Shown: positions 50,680 to 58,840 of the stretch, piece after piece
Layout: each line of letters starts with the position of its first letter
Numbering within the stretch: position 1 is the stretch's first letter
Assembly: GCA_965215315.1 (NCBI GenBank)
Contig: CBDCDB010000008.1
Coordinates: forward strand, 2,852,001 to 2,916,000
Direction: 5' to 3'
DNA length: 64,000 nucleotides
DNA from: Truepera sp965215315
GTDB taxonomy: Bacteria; Deinococcota; Deinococci; Deinococcales; Trueperaceae
Program-made: the position numbers and the translations under genes
Notes under the pieces: model-generated
Databases searched by the model: none
Seen by the model: only the letters and a program-made list of their open reading frames with translations
What the model was told of the DNA's origin: nothing

Positions 50680-50735
50680 TAGCGTACAGACTTCTTTAGA
50701 GGCTCGGGTCGGTAGATGAACAGGTTGGCTGGCAT
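50679..50735 (-). CDS. 18-codon leader ORF coupled to hydrolase
   Basis: MPANLFIYRPEPLKKSVR with a good GAAAGGA ribosome site. Its TAA overlaps the hydrolase ATG as TAATG, whereas the hydrolase itself lacks a clear ribosome site. This suggests translational coupling, or a remnant of a longer upstream gene. Confidence 0.5.
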   Translation of the reverse strand: MPANLFIYRPEPLKKSVR

Positions 50736-50891
50736 GATAGATCCTTTCAAAAGTGCCGCTACTTGTTCTCAACGATAACGCACGCGTGACGGCTAAACTG
50801 TGGGGCGTTGACACTCGAGGCTTACGGCTGAGATTAGCTTAAGACCAATTACGAGACGAATACGCGGCAGCCCGCTTGCTACACTGCTCTT

Positions 50892-52217
50892 ATGACACCC
50901 TCTCCCGGTATTACCGTCGTCGGCGCAGGCATGGCCGGTTCCGACGCTGCTTTTGTTGCCGCTAATTTAGGCGTCCACGTCGACCTTTTTGAAATGCGAC
51001 CCGTAAAAACCACACCCGCCCACCGTACCGGCGACTTCGCCGAGTTGGTCTGCTCGAACTCGTTTGGCGGCGAAGGCGAAACGAACGCAAAAGGCTTGCT
51101 GCAACGCGAAATGCTCGCCGCAGGCGGCTTGGTCATGACCTCGGCGCACGCTACCAGAGTTCCGGCAGGCGGCGCACTCGCCGTCGACCGTGAGGCGTTC
51201 GGTGCAAAGGTTACAGCGGCGCTTAAAAGCCATCCGAACATCACTGTTCACGCTGAAGAGCTGACGCATATTCCCGAAGGCGTCGTCGTGATTGCGTCGG
51301 GGCCGCTGACCTCGGACGCGCTAGCTGCAAATCTGCGCGAAACCATCGGTGAAGATTTTCTGGGCTTTTACGACGCGGCGGCCCCGGTGATTGACGTGGA
51401 CTCTATCGATATGACTGTCGCCTACCGCAAGGGCCGCTACGGGCAGGCGGCGGATTACCTCAACTTGCCGTTTGATAAAGAACAGTACGAGCGGTGGTTT
51501 GAAGCGCTCACCGAAGCGCGGCAGCACACGCCGCACGACTGGGAAAACCTAGAGTTTTTCGAAGGCTGTATGCCGATAGAAGAGATTGCGCGGCGCGGTA
51601 TCGACACACCGCGCTTTGGGCCACTGAAACCGGTGGGGCTCGAGCATCCCGAAACCGGCAAACGCTTTTACGCCGTCGCGCAGCTCCGGCAAGAGGACGT
51701 GCGCGGGCAGATGTGGAGCTTGGTCGGATTTCAGACCGGGCTCAAGTGGGGCGATCAGAAGGAAATTTTGCGGTTGATCCCGGGTTTAGAGAACGCCGAC
51801 GTAGTGCGTTACGGCGTCATGCACCGCAACACCTACCTGAACGCGCCCAAACTCCTGACGCCCGAACTCAGTTTGCGTGAACACCCGAACCTGCTTGTCG
51901 CGGGAGTTTTGGCGGGTACAGAGGGGTATCTCGAGTCTTCGGCAACAGGCTGGCTGGCTGGCAGCAACGCCGCACGTAAAGTCTTGGGTTTGGAACCGCT
52001 CTTGCCGCCTGAGACCACGATGCTGGGCGGGTTGGTGCGCTATCTGGCAACCGCCAATCCTGACAATTTTCAGCCAATGAACGCGAACTGGAGTTTGGTG
52101 CCGACGCTTGCCAAGCAAAAAGGTGAAGGGAAGAAGGAGCGGCGGATGCGGGCGTTTGGGCGGGGATGTGAAGATTTTCAGGAGTGGATATGTAAGAAAA
52201 GAACGGCGGTGGCTTAG
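50892..52217 (+). CDS. trmFO: Methylenetetrahydrofolate--tRNA-(uracil-5-)-methyltransferase
   Basis: The 441-residue FAD/folate enzyme makes T54 in the tRNA T-loop. FAD loop VVGAGMAGSDAAFVAANLGV, LFEMRPVKTTPAHRTGDFAELVCSNSFGGEG, VASGPLTSDALA, RYGVMHRNTYLNAPKLL and the C-terminal GVLAGTEGYLESSATGWLAGSNAAR are all TrmFO-specific. Normal length. Confidence 0.97.
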   Translation: MTPSPGITVVGAGMAGSDAAFVAANLGVHVDLFEMRPVKTTPAHRTGDFAELVCSNSFGGEGETNAKGLLQREMLAAGGLVMTSAHATRVPAGGALAVDREAFGAKVTAALKSHPNITVHAEELTHIPEGVVVIASGPLTSDALAANLRETIGEDFLGFYDAAAPVIDVDSIDMTVAYRKGRYGQAADYLNLPFDKEQYERWFEALTEARQHTPHDWENLEFFEGCMPIEEIARRGIDTPRFGPLKPVGLEHPETGKRFYAVAQLRQEDVRGQMWSLVGFQTGLKWGDQKEILRLIPGLENADVVRYGVMHRNTYLNAPKLLTPELSLREHPNLLVAGVLAGTEGYLESSATGWLAGSNAARKVLGLEPLLPPETTMLGGLVRYLATANPDNFQPMNANWSLVPTLAKQKGEGKKERRMRAFGRGCEDFQEWICKKRTAVA

Positions 52218-52541
52218 GAAGATCGAAGAAATAAAGGACGGGTATTTGGCTTAAAACCAGGTACCCGTCCTCTGACATATTCGAGTGTTATTTTACTGTC
52301 CCGAAGTGGAACCACCCTTCCTGTACAAACTGTTGACGACCATAGCAGCAGGCAAAATAAAGTCTGCGCCAGAATATTTCTGACAAGCTTTTGCCTTTTG
52401 AATAATTGTTCTAGTACAGTAGGTATTATCTGGTCAGCAACGCTCTTAGTTTGAGTTATGCCGACCAGCGCGCACGTTCTAAGACAATACTTAGTGCAGT
52501 CTTTCTTGGAAATGCTAAGTGTTATCCCAAACGCTGTGACT
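52218..52541. other. Intergenic/IS-border region with hairpin, no supported gene
   Basis: Between trmFO and the IS982 end. A strong hairpin GGACGGGTA...TACCCGTCC (52236-52270) follows trmFO but lacks a T tract. A minus-strand open frame of 127 codons starting inside the IS has Cys-rich, domain-free sequence and was not accepted. Confidence 0.5.
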
Positions 52542-52650
52542 AACCTGAGTTCGGCGTTTCCATAACGCAGCAGTATCTCCCAAGCTGGCGTTGTCAAAGA
52601 CCCAGAGAGGAGATACTGCTATGCGTTTACTCGAGCTGTTTGTTGAAGTA

Positions 52651-53842
52651 CTACATTGTCAGCGAAGAGTTGACCCATAGCAACACAGTGTCTAAAGTAA
52701 GCGAATGAAAAAGCGCTATGGAATCAAGCTGAGTAAAATACAAAGGTAAGAGCTCGAACGGCTAACAAAAGCGGGAGCGTGCCGGGTGAGGGTGTACAAA
52801 CGGGCTAGGGCACTGTTACTGGCGGATGCCGGGGTAAGTGACGCCGAGATTCTCAAGCAAGCAGATATCAGTTTGGCAACGCTCAAGAGGATCCGCAAAC
52901 GTTTTTGCGAAAGCCAGAGTAACGTCCAAGAGGTAGTAGCGGACAAGCCCAAACCAGGACGCCCAAGTCGCTTTAGTGGTGAACAGCGAGCGAAGATTAC
53001 CGCTTTAGCATGTAGTGAGGCTCCTGAAGGCAGAAGCAGATGGACACTGAGACTGTTAGCGGATAAAGCTGTCGAGCTGGGCTTGGTTGAGACTGTTTCG
53101 CATGAGGGGGTCAGCGAGATACTGAAAAAAACGAGCTCAAACCCCACCTAAAGCGGTGTTGGTGTTTGGGCAAGCTCACCTCTGCGTTCATTTGGCAAAT
53201 GGAGCGGGTGCTTGATACTTACGCTCAGCCTTATGACCCCGACTATCCGGTACTTTGTTTTGATGAACGACCTTGTTATCTGATTGAACAGACCTTACAA
53301 CCTGTAGCGATGAAAGCAGGCCAGGTCAAACGCGAGGACTACCATTATAAAGTCACGGCAAGTTGTTCAGTGCTCTTAGCGGTCGAGCCGCTTACCGGCA
53401 GGCGTTGGACTAGGCTCTATGACCACCGCCGACGGCAGGAATACACCGACTTTATGCAGTACTTAACGCAACAGTTCCCTCAAGCGCAGAAAATCAGGCT
53501 GGTGCAGGATAATCTCAACACCCATAACCCAGGCTCGTTTTATGCTGCTCTAGCACCGCAAGCTGCCTTCGAACTTGCCCAGCAGTTTGAGATGATTCAT
53601 ACCCCTAAGCACGCTTCTTGGCTTAACATGGCTGAACTTGAATTCTCCGCTTTAAGCAAACAGTGCCTAGACCGGCGCATTGCTCAACGTGACCGCCTTG
53701 AAACTGAACTTAACGCTTGGCAAACAGAGCGCAATCAAGCCCAAGTTAAGCTCAACTGGCAATTCTCCAAAGAAGCGGCTAGACACACCTTCAAACGTGC
53801 CTATACAGAGGTGAAGGTGTCAGTACCTCGCTGACAGTGTAA
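52651..53842 (+). mobile_element. IS630-family insertion sequence, copy 2 (1192 bp)
   Basis: Same length and almost identical sequence to copy 1. Flanked by TA (52649-52650, 53843-53844). Inserted in codon 10 of the IS982 transposase. The two differences I see from copy 1 are C to T at 52747 and G to A at the last base. Confidence 0.95.
52705..53834 (+). pseudogene. IS630 transposase, nonsense mutant copy
   Basis: Identical to the copy 1 transposase except that codon 15 CAA (Gln) is TAA at 52747-52749. A downstream GTG could still give an orfA lacking the first 27 residues, and orfB is unchanged. Confidence 0.92.
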
Positions 53843-53844
53843 TA

Positions 53845-53956
53845 TAGCGTTTTTCATCGCTACTGAGCTGGTTTCTCGCAGCTATCATCTCTCAGGGGTG
53901 CGTGCTAGACTGTGCCTTATCCGCATAGACTGGCTCAAACCAGATGATACCTGCTA
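53845..53956. mobile_element. MITE copy B (112 bp)
   Basis: Begins TAGCGTTTTTCA and ends TGATACCTGCTA; shares GCAGCTATCATCTCT, GGTGCGTGCTAG and CTCAAACCAG with copies A and C. It abuts the right end of IS630 copy 2. Confidence 0.78.
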
Positions 53957-54125
53957 CAGATGATTTTGTGCAGAAGTTCGAGGGCTGGACAGCCAAGCAA
54001 CAGCTACAGGGTAAAGCAAGGCGTGGTCCTGAGCCTTCGTTATCGGTCAGTGAAGTGATGACACTGGTCATCCACCTTCATAATATAGCAATTATCACAC
54101 CTACTGAGCGCGAATCTCGCTTCTA

Positions 54126-55051
54126 TAGCATCTAACGGTTTAGAGGCTACAAAAAGCGTCATTTACCTTGTCATGGAAAGCACGGTCTAGGTCAGGATGA
54201 TGTTTAATAAGGGCTTTAATCTGGTTCCATAGCGGCTCGATGAGGTTGAGGTCAGGAGAATAAGGCGGTAGGGCGAGTAGACGGCAACCGAGCGGCTCGA
54301 GTAACTTTTGCAGGGTTGCTTGACGGTGAAATGAGGCGTTATCAAGAATAACGACCTGCCCAGCTTTTAACGTAGGGATGAGCACCTGCTCAAACCAGGT
54401 CTCGACTACCGTGCCGTCGCAGTAACCGGTGAAGGTCATCGGTGCCAAGACCTTACCCTGACACCAGGCGGCAATCATCGAGACGCGCTGGGTAAAATGT
54501 CCCAGCTTCTCAGCACTGCAGCGTGTACTGAGGCTCCAGCCGTAGCTATAGTCGAGCGTGTTCTCAACGCCAGCTTCATCGATATACACGCACTTCTCCG
54601 GGTCTAGTGTGCTTAGCTCCTGCTCGAAGGCTTGCCGTGCTGCTGGTGAGCGCTCCCGGTAGAGATAGCTCTTCTTTTACGCGTATAGCCAAGTCGCTTA
54701 AGTGCTCTAGAAAACGCCATCGTACTCAGCCTTGCGCCTTGCTCTCGTTGCCACGCTGCCGCCATCTCTGTAAGTGCGCGGTGCTGCTGCGCTGCGGTAA
54801 AAGCCCGCACCTCTGCGGTGTTGCCTAGTACCGCAGGACGCCCGCGATAGTAGTCTGTGTTTGCCGTTACCTTGCCTGTTTCTGCTCGCAGTTTAAGCCA
54901 ATCGTCTACCGTGCTCCGGCTGATCTTGAACTGCCGATGTACCTCCGTCTTGCTCAGCCCTTCATCCAAAGCCGCTAACACGCCTAAGCGTAAGTCTCTA
55001 CTGTAAGGCGCTCCCATGCCTTCATTGTAGCTTCTTGGCTGTTAGATGCTA
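54126..55051 (-). mobile_element. Second IS630-family type (926 bp) inserted in MITE C
   Basis: Perfect outer inverted repeat TAGCATCTAAC, continuing imperfectly to GGCTACA/AGCTACA. TA duplications at 54124-54125 and 55052-55053. It carries one two-frame transposase on the minus strand, of a group distinct from the 1192-bp element. Confidence 0.9.
54140..55017 (-). CDS. IS630-family transposase (two frames, -1 frameshift)
   Basis: orfA (55017-54613) is the HTH half (GAPYSRDLRLGVLAALDEGLS, FKISRSTVDDWLKLRAET). orfB is the DDE half: VYIDEAGVENTLDYSYGW, VVILDNASFHRQATLQ, PPYSPDLNLIEPLWNQIKAL. A -1 slip at CGTAAAAGAAGAGC (about 54671-54680) joins GYTRK to KKSYLYRERSPAARQ, giving ~292 residues. 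All catalytic residues are present. Confidence 0.88.
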
Positions 55052-55124
55052 TAGCATCTCTTATGGGTGCGTGCTAGACGACGATCATTTTCCCAGAGCG
55101 TCTCAAACCAGATGATACCTGCTA

Positions 55125-55165
55125 TGGTACCCGCACTAGCGGGGGCACAGTGGCCCTGTACTCAG
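55125..55165. repeat. Small double-hairpin insertion 1 (41 bp)
   Basis: Contains hairpins CCCGC-ACTA-GCGGG and GGC-ACAGT-GGCC and ends CCCTGTACTCAG. It lies between MITE C and the codon for Ser of SGFRDF in the IS982 transposase. Its reverse complement begins GAGTACAGGG, as does insertion 2. Confidence 0.6.
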
Positions 55166-55430
55166 TCGGGGTTTCGAGACTTCCAGCACTGTTACCAAAA
55201 CCACGTCTGTAAGCATCTCAGCGAAGCGTTTCCCGGACGGGTCTCTTATGGACGCTTTGTATAACTGATGAAGGGGGTAGTGCTGCCGCTGTGCGCTTTA
55301 CAGAGTCGTTTTGGGTGCTGTAGCGGCACGGCTTTCGTTGATAGCACGCTGCTAGCGGTCTGTCACACCCGCCGTATCAACAGCAACAAAATGTTCCAAG
55401 ATCTAGCTGCGTGGGGTAAGACGACTATGG

Positions 55431-55475
55431 GCACAGTACGCCCATTAGGGCGGGTCTAGCGACCCTGTACTCTAG
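55431..55475. repeat. Small double-hairpin insertion 2 (~45 bp)
   Basis: AGTAC-[GCCC-ATTA-GGGC]-[GGGTC-TAGC-GACCC]-GTACT, a clover-like fold with an outer AGTAC/GTACT stem. It replaces or follows the codon after KTTMG in the IS982 transposase and introduces TAG. Shares GGGCACAGT and CCCTGTACTC with insertion 1. Confidence 0.65.
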
Positions 55476-55625
55476 TTCTATGGCTTCAAGCTTCACCTAA
55501 TCGTCAACGAGCAAGGCGAACTTCCAGCCGTTCATCTGACACCAGGTAATACCGACGACCGCAAACCGCTTGAGGGGATGACCGAAAAGCTTTTGGGCAA
55601 GCTTTTCGGAGACAAGGGCTATCTC

Positions 55626-55662
55626 TGTCTTGGACAAGACAGCACCTCCCGGACCTGTCCGC
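55626..55662. repeat. Small double-hairpin insertion 3 (37 bp)
   Basis: GTCTTG-GA-CAAGAC and CGGAC-CT-GTCCG hairpins separated by nine bases. It interrupts GDKGYL / SKALVEKL of the IS982 transposase. It has the same two-hairpin architecture but a different sequence from insertions 1 and 2. Confidence 0.55.
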
Positions 55663-55978
55663 TCGAAGGCCCTTGTTGAAAAGCTCTACAAGCGTGGGCT
55701 GAGGCTGATCACCTCGTTGCGTAAAATGAAAGCTGAATTTGCACCGCTCGCTGACAGAATCCTACTGCGTAAACGCTTCATCATCGAGACCACCAACGAT
55801 CAGCTCAAAAACATCTCGCAGATCGAACATACCCGGCACCGCAGCCCAACTAGCTTCGCCGTTAATCTACTGGCTGATCTGATCGCCTACACCCATCAGC
55901 CTAAAAAACCTTCCATCCGACTTCCAAAAGAAGTGTCGCAGCTACCGGCCCTGATATGAACGCCGAACTCAGGTTAAT

Positions 55979-56626
55979 CTAGCCAAGCTTTCTCACGCTG
56001 CTGAAAAGTTCTTCGAGCAACATACTCGCCGACGTTGCTCCGGCGTCTTGAAAGCCCCTGGCGCGTTCTCCTAAACGACTCGCCCGCCCGAGCTTGGGGA
56101 CGAGTTCTTTGGTCCTTTCAGCGCCTTGCCACGCGGCTTCGGACGCAGCTTTCAAGGTGTCCGCCACACTTCCACCTTGACGACCTACGCGCTGCGCCGC
56201 TTCAGCTGCCGGAACCCAGGCGTCGATAAGCGTTTTGTCGTTGAGTTTGGCCCTACCCACTTCTTGCATCGCAGAGGCCATCGCAGTCAATATGTCAGCC
56301 CATATCTTCCCGTCAGCAATAGCGTCTTGCCCGTCTACCCTCTCGGCAGCCGCATCAAAAGCTGACTCGTAGAGCGGGCCGATAGACGCGCCTACCTCGT
56401 CGGCAAAGGCTTCGGCTACGGCGCGAAAAGCGTCCGCCGGAGTTGGCCCGGTCAGCTCGGCCAGACTGCGCCGCGTCGCCCGCATGCCAATCGTCATACT
56501 GACGCCGTGATCGCCGTCACCAACTTCGGAATCGAGTTCGCAGAGGTAATCTTTGTTGGCCTCGAGCTCTACCGCTACAGCTTCTAAAATTTTAACGAGC
56601 GCTGCGCCGTCCACCCCAGCAGGCAT
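55979..56626 (-). CDS. dhaL: Dihydroxyacetone kinase-type subunit DhaL (nucleotide-binding)
   Basis: A 215-residue DhaL/DAK2 domain. ELDSEVGDGDHGVSMTIGMRA supplies the Mg-ADP-binding Asp cluster, and GRQGGSVADTLKAASEAAWQGAERT the following helices. Last gene of the operon; ATG directly follows the dhaK stop. No PTS-type DhaM is nearby, so ATP is the likely phosphate donor. The context (RpiB-type isomerase, GolD/DthD-like SDR) points to a tetrulose rather than dihydroxyacetone. Confidence 0.9.
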   Translation of the reverse strand: MPAGVDGAALVKILEAVAVELEANKDYLCELDSEVGDGDHGVSMTIGMRATRRSLAELTGPTPADAFRAVAEAFADEVGASIGPLYESAFDAAAERVDGQDAIADGKIWADILTAMASAMQEVGRAKLNDKTLIDAWVPAAEAAQRVGRQGGSVADTLKAASEAAWQGAERTKELVPKLGRASRLGERARGFQDAGATSASMLLEELFSSVRKLG

Positions 56627-57640
56627 CTAAACCCCTCCTAACATCGCGCGGTTTTGCAGGAACATCGGGCAGTAAGCGGGCGCGTCGATTAGCTCTAAAA
56701 GTTCGGCGTCTAAGCGCAGCAGCGTGATGGACGCCCCCGCCATCTCGAGCGAAGTCACGTATTCCCCAACATACGAGCGTTTGATATTCACTTTATGAGC
56801 TTCCAGAATCTGGCTGAGTTTACGGTACATGAGGTACAGCTCTTCATAAGGCGTCGCGCCCAGACCGTTGACCAGCACCGCCACATCAGATCCGGAAAAG
56901 TCGAGGTCTTTTAAGATATAGTCGGTCATCTCTTCAACCAGCTTGTCTACGGGTTCGACTTTCGTGCGGCGCAGGCCCGGTTCGCCGTGAATGCCGAGAC
57001 CGACCTCGAGTTCCCCCTCAGGCAGCGAAAAGGTCGGTTTACCGTTCGCCGGAACCGTACACGCTGAAAGTGCGACGCCCATCGTCCGGATGTTGGCATT
57101 GGCTTTTTCTGCCGCCGCTTTTACGGCGGCGAGGTCGGCCATCGTTTCGGCTTTGGCAGTTGCGGCCTTGAAGACGAAAAAATCCCCGGCAATCCCGCGC
57201 CGCCGGTCTTTTTCCTCGTTTGGAGCCGAGGCCACGTCATCGGTTACGAGAACCGTCTCGACCGGAATCTCCTGCTTGCCAGCTTGCGCCGCCGCCCGGT
57301 CGAAGTTCATCACGTCGCCCGCGTAGTTGCCGTAACTGTACAGGACGCCTGCACCGCCGTTTGCCGCTAGAGTGGCCTCGAGTACCGGCTTGGCAGGTGG
57401 CGACGCGAAGATGTTGCCGACCGGAGCCGCGTCCGCGCCGCCTTTACCGACGTAGCCGATAAAAGCGGGCAGGTGGCCCGAGCCGCCGCCGATCACGACG
57501 CCAACCTTACCCGGTGTCGGGCCATCTTTACGGCCTACGGCGCGTTTGCCAACACGTTTGACGGTATCGGCGTGGGCTAAGAGAAACCCCTCGAGGCTCT
57601 CTTCTACGAAATCGAATGGATCGTTGATGAGTTTTTTCAT
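56627..57640 (-). CDS. dhaK: Dihydroxyacetone kinase-type subunit DhaK (substrate-binding)
   Basis: A 337-residue DhaK/DAK1 domain starting MKKLINDPFDFVEESLEGF. The nucleophilic His that binds the keto group is His218 in LEVGLGIHGEPGLRR, the same position as in E. coli DhaK. VIGGGSGHLPAFIGYVGKG and SYGNYAGDVMNFD line the pocket. DhaK homologues in mycobacteria phosphorylate D- or L-erythrulose. The start avoids an N-terminal 12-residue extension. Confidence 0.92.
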   Translation of the reverse strand: MKKLINDPFDFVEESLEGFLLAHADTVKRVGKRAVGRKDGPTPGKVGVVIGGGSGHLPAFIGYVGKGGADAAPVGNIFASPPAKPVLEATLAANGGAGVLYSYGNYAGDVMNFDRAAAQAGKQEIPVETVLVTDDVASAPNEEKDRRRGIAGDFFVFKAATAKAETMADLAAVKAAAEKANANIRTMGVALSACTVPANGKPTFSLPEGELEVGLGIHGEPGLRRTKVEPVDKLVEEMTDYILKDLDFSGSDVAVLVNGLGATPYEELYLMYRKLSQILEAHKVNIKRSYVGEYVTSLEMAGASITLLRLDAELLELIDAPAYCPMFLQNRAMLGGV

Positions 57641-57700
57641 AACAAAGGCTGTTTGGATGAGTGTAGCGCCGGACAACGTGCCAGCGCTACGACCCCAACT

Positions 57701-58699
57701 TCAGCGCGCAGTCAGCGCTTCTCTCTCTTGGAGGAGCGATTCGACGTTTTCGGGCGTGATACGCGTCCAGGGAACGTTGTACTCTTTTGCGCCGCCCGCA
57801 GCCCAGTCAAGTTCGGGATACTGCGTCCAGAGTTGCCCCAGCGGTTCATAAGACTCCCCGATGATGTTGGCTAACAGCACATCGAGCGAGCCTTCAGCCT
57901 GACCCCGCGCATCTTGCAAGATGCTAAAACTCAGGTCGCCACTTTGCACCGCCAAGAGAGCGTCGGTGATGCCGTCAATCCCTGCAGTTGGAACCGTGCT
58001 CGGGTCGATGCCCCTAGCTTTAACCGCTTCAATTGCGCCCAAGGCCATCTCGTCGTTTTGACCGATGATGCCGTCGATCTGGTCGCCGTACGTGACCAGC
58101 CAGTTTTCCATTCTTGAGAGGGATTCGGCGCGTGACCAGTTGGCGGTTTGCATTTCGAGCACCTTCACGCCCGGTTGCGCTTCGATGGCCTTTAAGTTGC
58201 CCTCGCGCCGCTGAATCTGGGCGCTCTGCCCTAAAGGACCTTCAAGGATCACCACGTTGCCCTTGTTACCGATCATGTCCAGGACACCTTGAGCCTCGAG
58301 CTGACCCGACTCAACGTCGTCCGAACCCACATACGACACGAGCTGGTCAGTATTCACGCGGGTGTTTGAGCCCACTACCGGAATACCCGACGCGGTAGCG
58401 AAGTCCACCGCCGCCGCGCCCGCCTCGACGTCGATAGGCACGAAGATAATCCCGTCAAAGCCCTGCGTGACCATCGTTTCAAACTGGCCTTGCTGCACCG
58501 AAGCGTCGTAACGCCCGTCGAATACGGTCAGTTCGACCGTACCGTCTTTGACTGCCGGATGGTTTTCCAGCGCCGCCGTCCAGAGCTGCATGTATTCGGC
58601 TTGCAGGCCGTAAACAGCTGCGCCGATCTTGTAGGGTTGGGCGTTCGCCGTGAAAAAGAGTGTGGTTGCCAGGAGGGTAGCGCTCAGGATGCGTTTCAT
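57701..58699 (-). CDS. Sugar ABC transporter substrate-binding protein (RbsB type)
   Basis: A 332-residue periplasmic-binding protein. Signal peptide MKRILSATLLATTLFFTANAQ; LQAEYMQLWTAAL, QGFDGIIFVPIDVEAGAAAVDFA, IDGIIGQNDEMALGAIEAVKA and AGIDGITDALLAVQSGDL are the ribose/galactose-binding (Peripla_BP_4) motifs. It delivers the sugar or polyol to the permease encoded upstream. Confidence 0.93.
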   Translation of the reverse strand: MKRILSATLLATTLFFTANAQPYKIGAAVYGLQAEYMQLWTAALENHPAVKDGTVELTVFDGRYDASVQQGQFETMVTQGFDGIIFVPIDVEAGAAAVDFATASGIPVVGSNTRVNTDQLVSYVGSDDVESGQLEAQGVLDMIGNKGNVVILEGPLGQSAQIQRREGNLKAIEAQPGVKVLEMQTANWSRAESLSRMENWLVTYGDQIDGIIGQNDEMALGAIEAVKARGIDPSTVPTAGIDGITDALLAVQSGDLSFSILQDARGQAEGSLDVLLANIIGESYEPLGQLWTQYPELDWAAGGAKEYNVPWTRITPENVESLLQEREALTAR

Positions 58700-58840
58700 A
58701 GAAATCCCTTTCTTGAGTTAGTAACGTTTGTTCGGGGTGTCAAGGCAGATGGGTTTTACGCGGGCGTGGCGTGAGCTTACATGGTTTTTGCACCTTAGTC
58801 TTTTACACGGTTTCGCCTCCCCTAAAACGGTACGAGCTGC

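Larger units (their letters stand above)
54086..55124. mobile_element. MITE copy C, split by an IS630 element
   Basis: Left part TAGCAATTATCACACCTACT... to 54123, right part ...CATCTCTTATGGGTGCGTGCTAG... to TGATACCTGCTA. Net length about 111 bp when the 926-bp IS and its TA duplication are removed. It sits after the codons for HLHN of the IS982 transposase. Confidence 0.82.
52621..55959 (+). pseudogene. IS982-family transposase, fragmented
   Basis: Pieces in order: MRLLELFVE (52621-52649); DDFVQKFEGWTAKQQLQG ... LSVSEVMTLVIHLHN (53959-54083); SGFRDFQHCYQNHVCKHL ... VSYGRFV, TAA at 55262-55264, LMKGVVLPLCALQ, FVDSTLLAVCHTRRIN (first Asp), AAWGKTTMG; FYGFKLHLIVNEQGELPAVH ... LFGDKGYL (second Asp); SKALVEKLYKRG ... 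IIETTNDQLKNISQIEHTRH (Glu). All catalytic residues survive, so a nearly complete copy was broken by insertion, not by slow decay. Confidence 0.87.
52542..55976 (+). mobile_element. IS982-family element interrupted by six insertions (composite, 3.4 kb)
   Basis: Ends are an exact 18-bp inverted repeat (TAACCTGAGTTCGGCGTT at 52542-52559 and its complement at 55959-55976). Removing the inserts leaves about 950 bp, the normal IS982 size. Inserts, in order: IS630 copy 2, MITE B, MITE C (itself split by a second IS630 type), and three 37-45 bp double-hairpin sequences. The right end is only 2 bp from the dhaL stop codon. Confidence 0.85.

Noticed and set aside
52214..52597. Minus-strand open frame of 127 codons next to IS982
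   Set aside because: It starts inside the IS end and overlaps the trmFO stop; its Cys-rich composition resembles no protein I know.
52532..55987. Target-site duplication of the IS982 element
   Set aside because: Flanking bases (…CGCTGTGAC and ATCTAGCC…) do not match, so none can be claimed.
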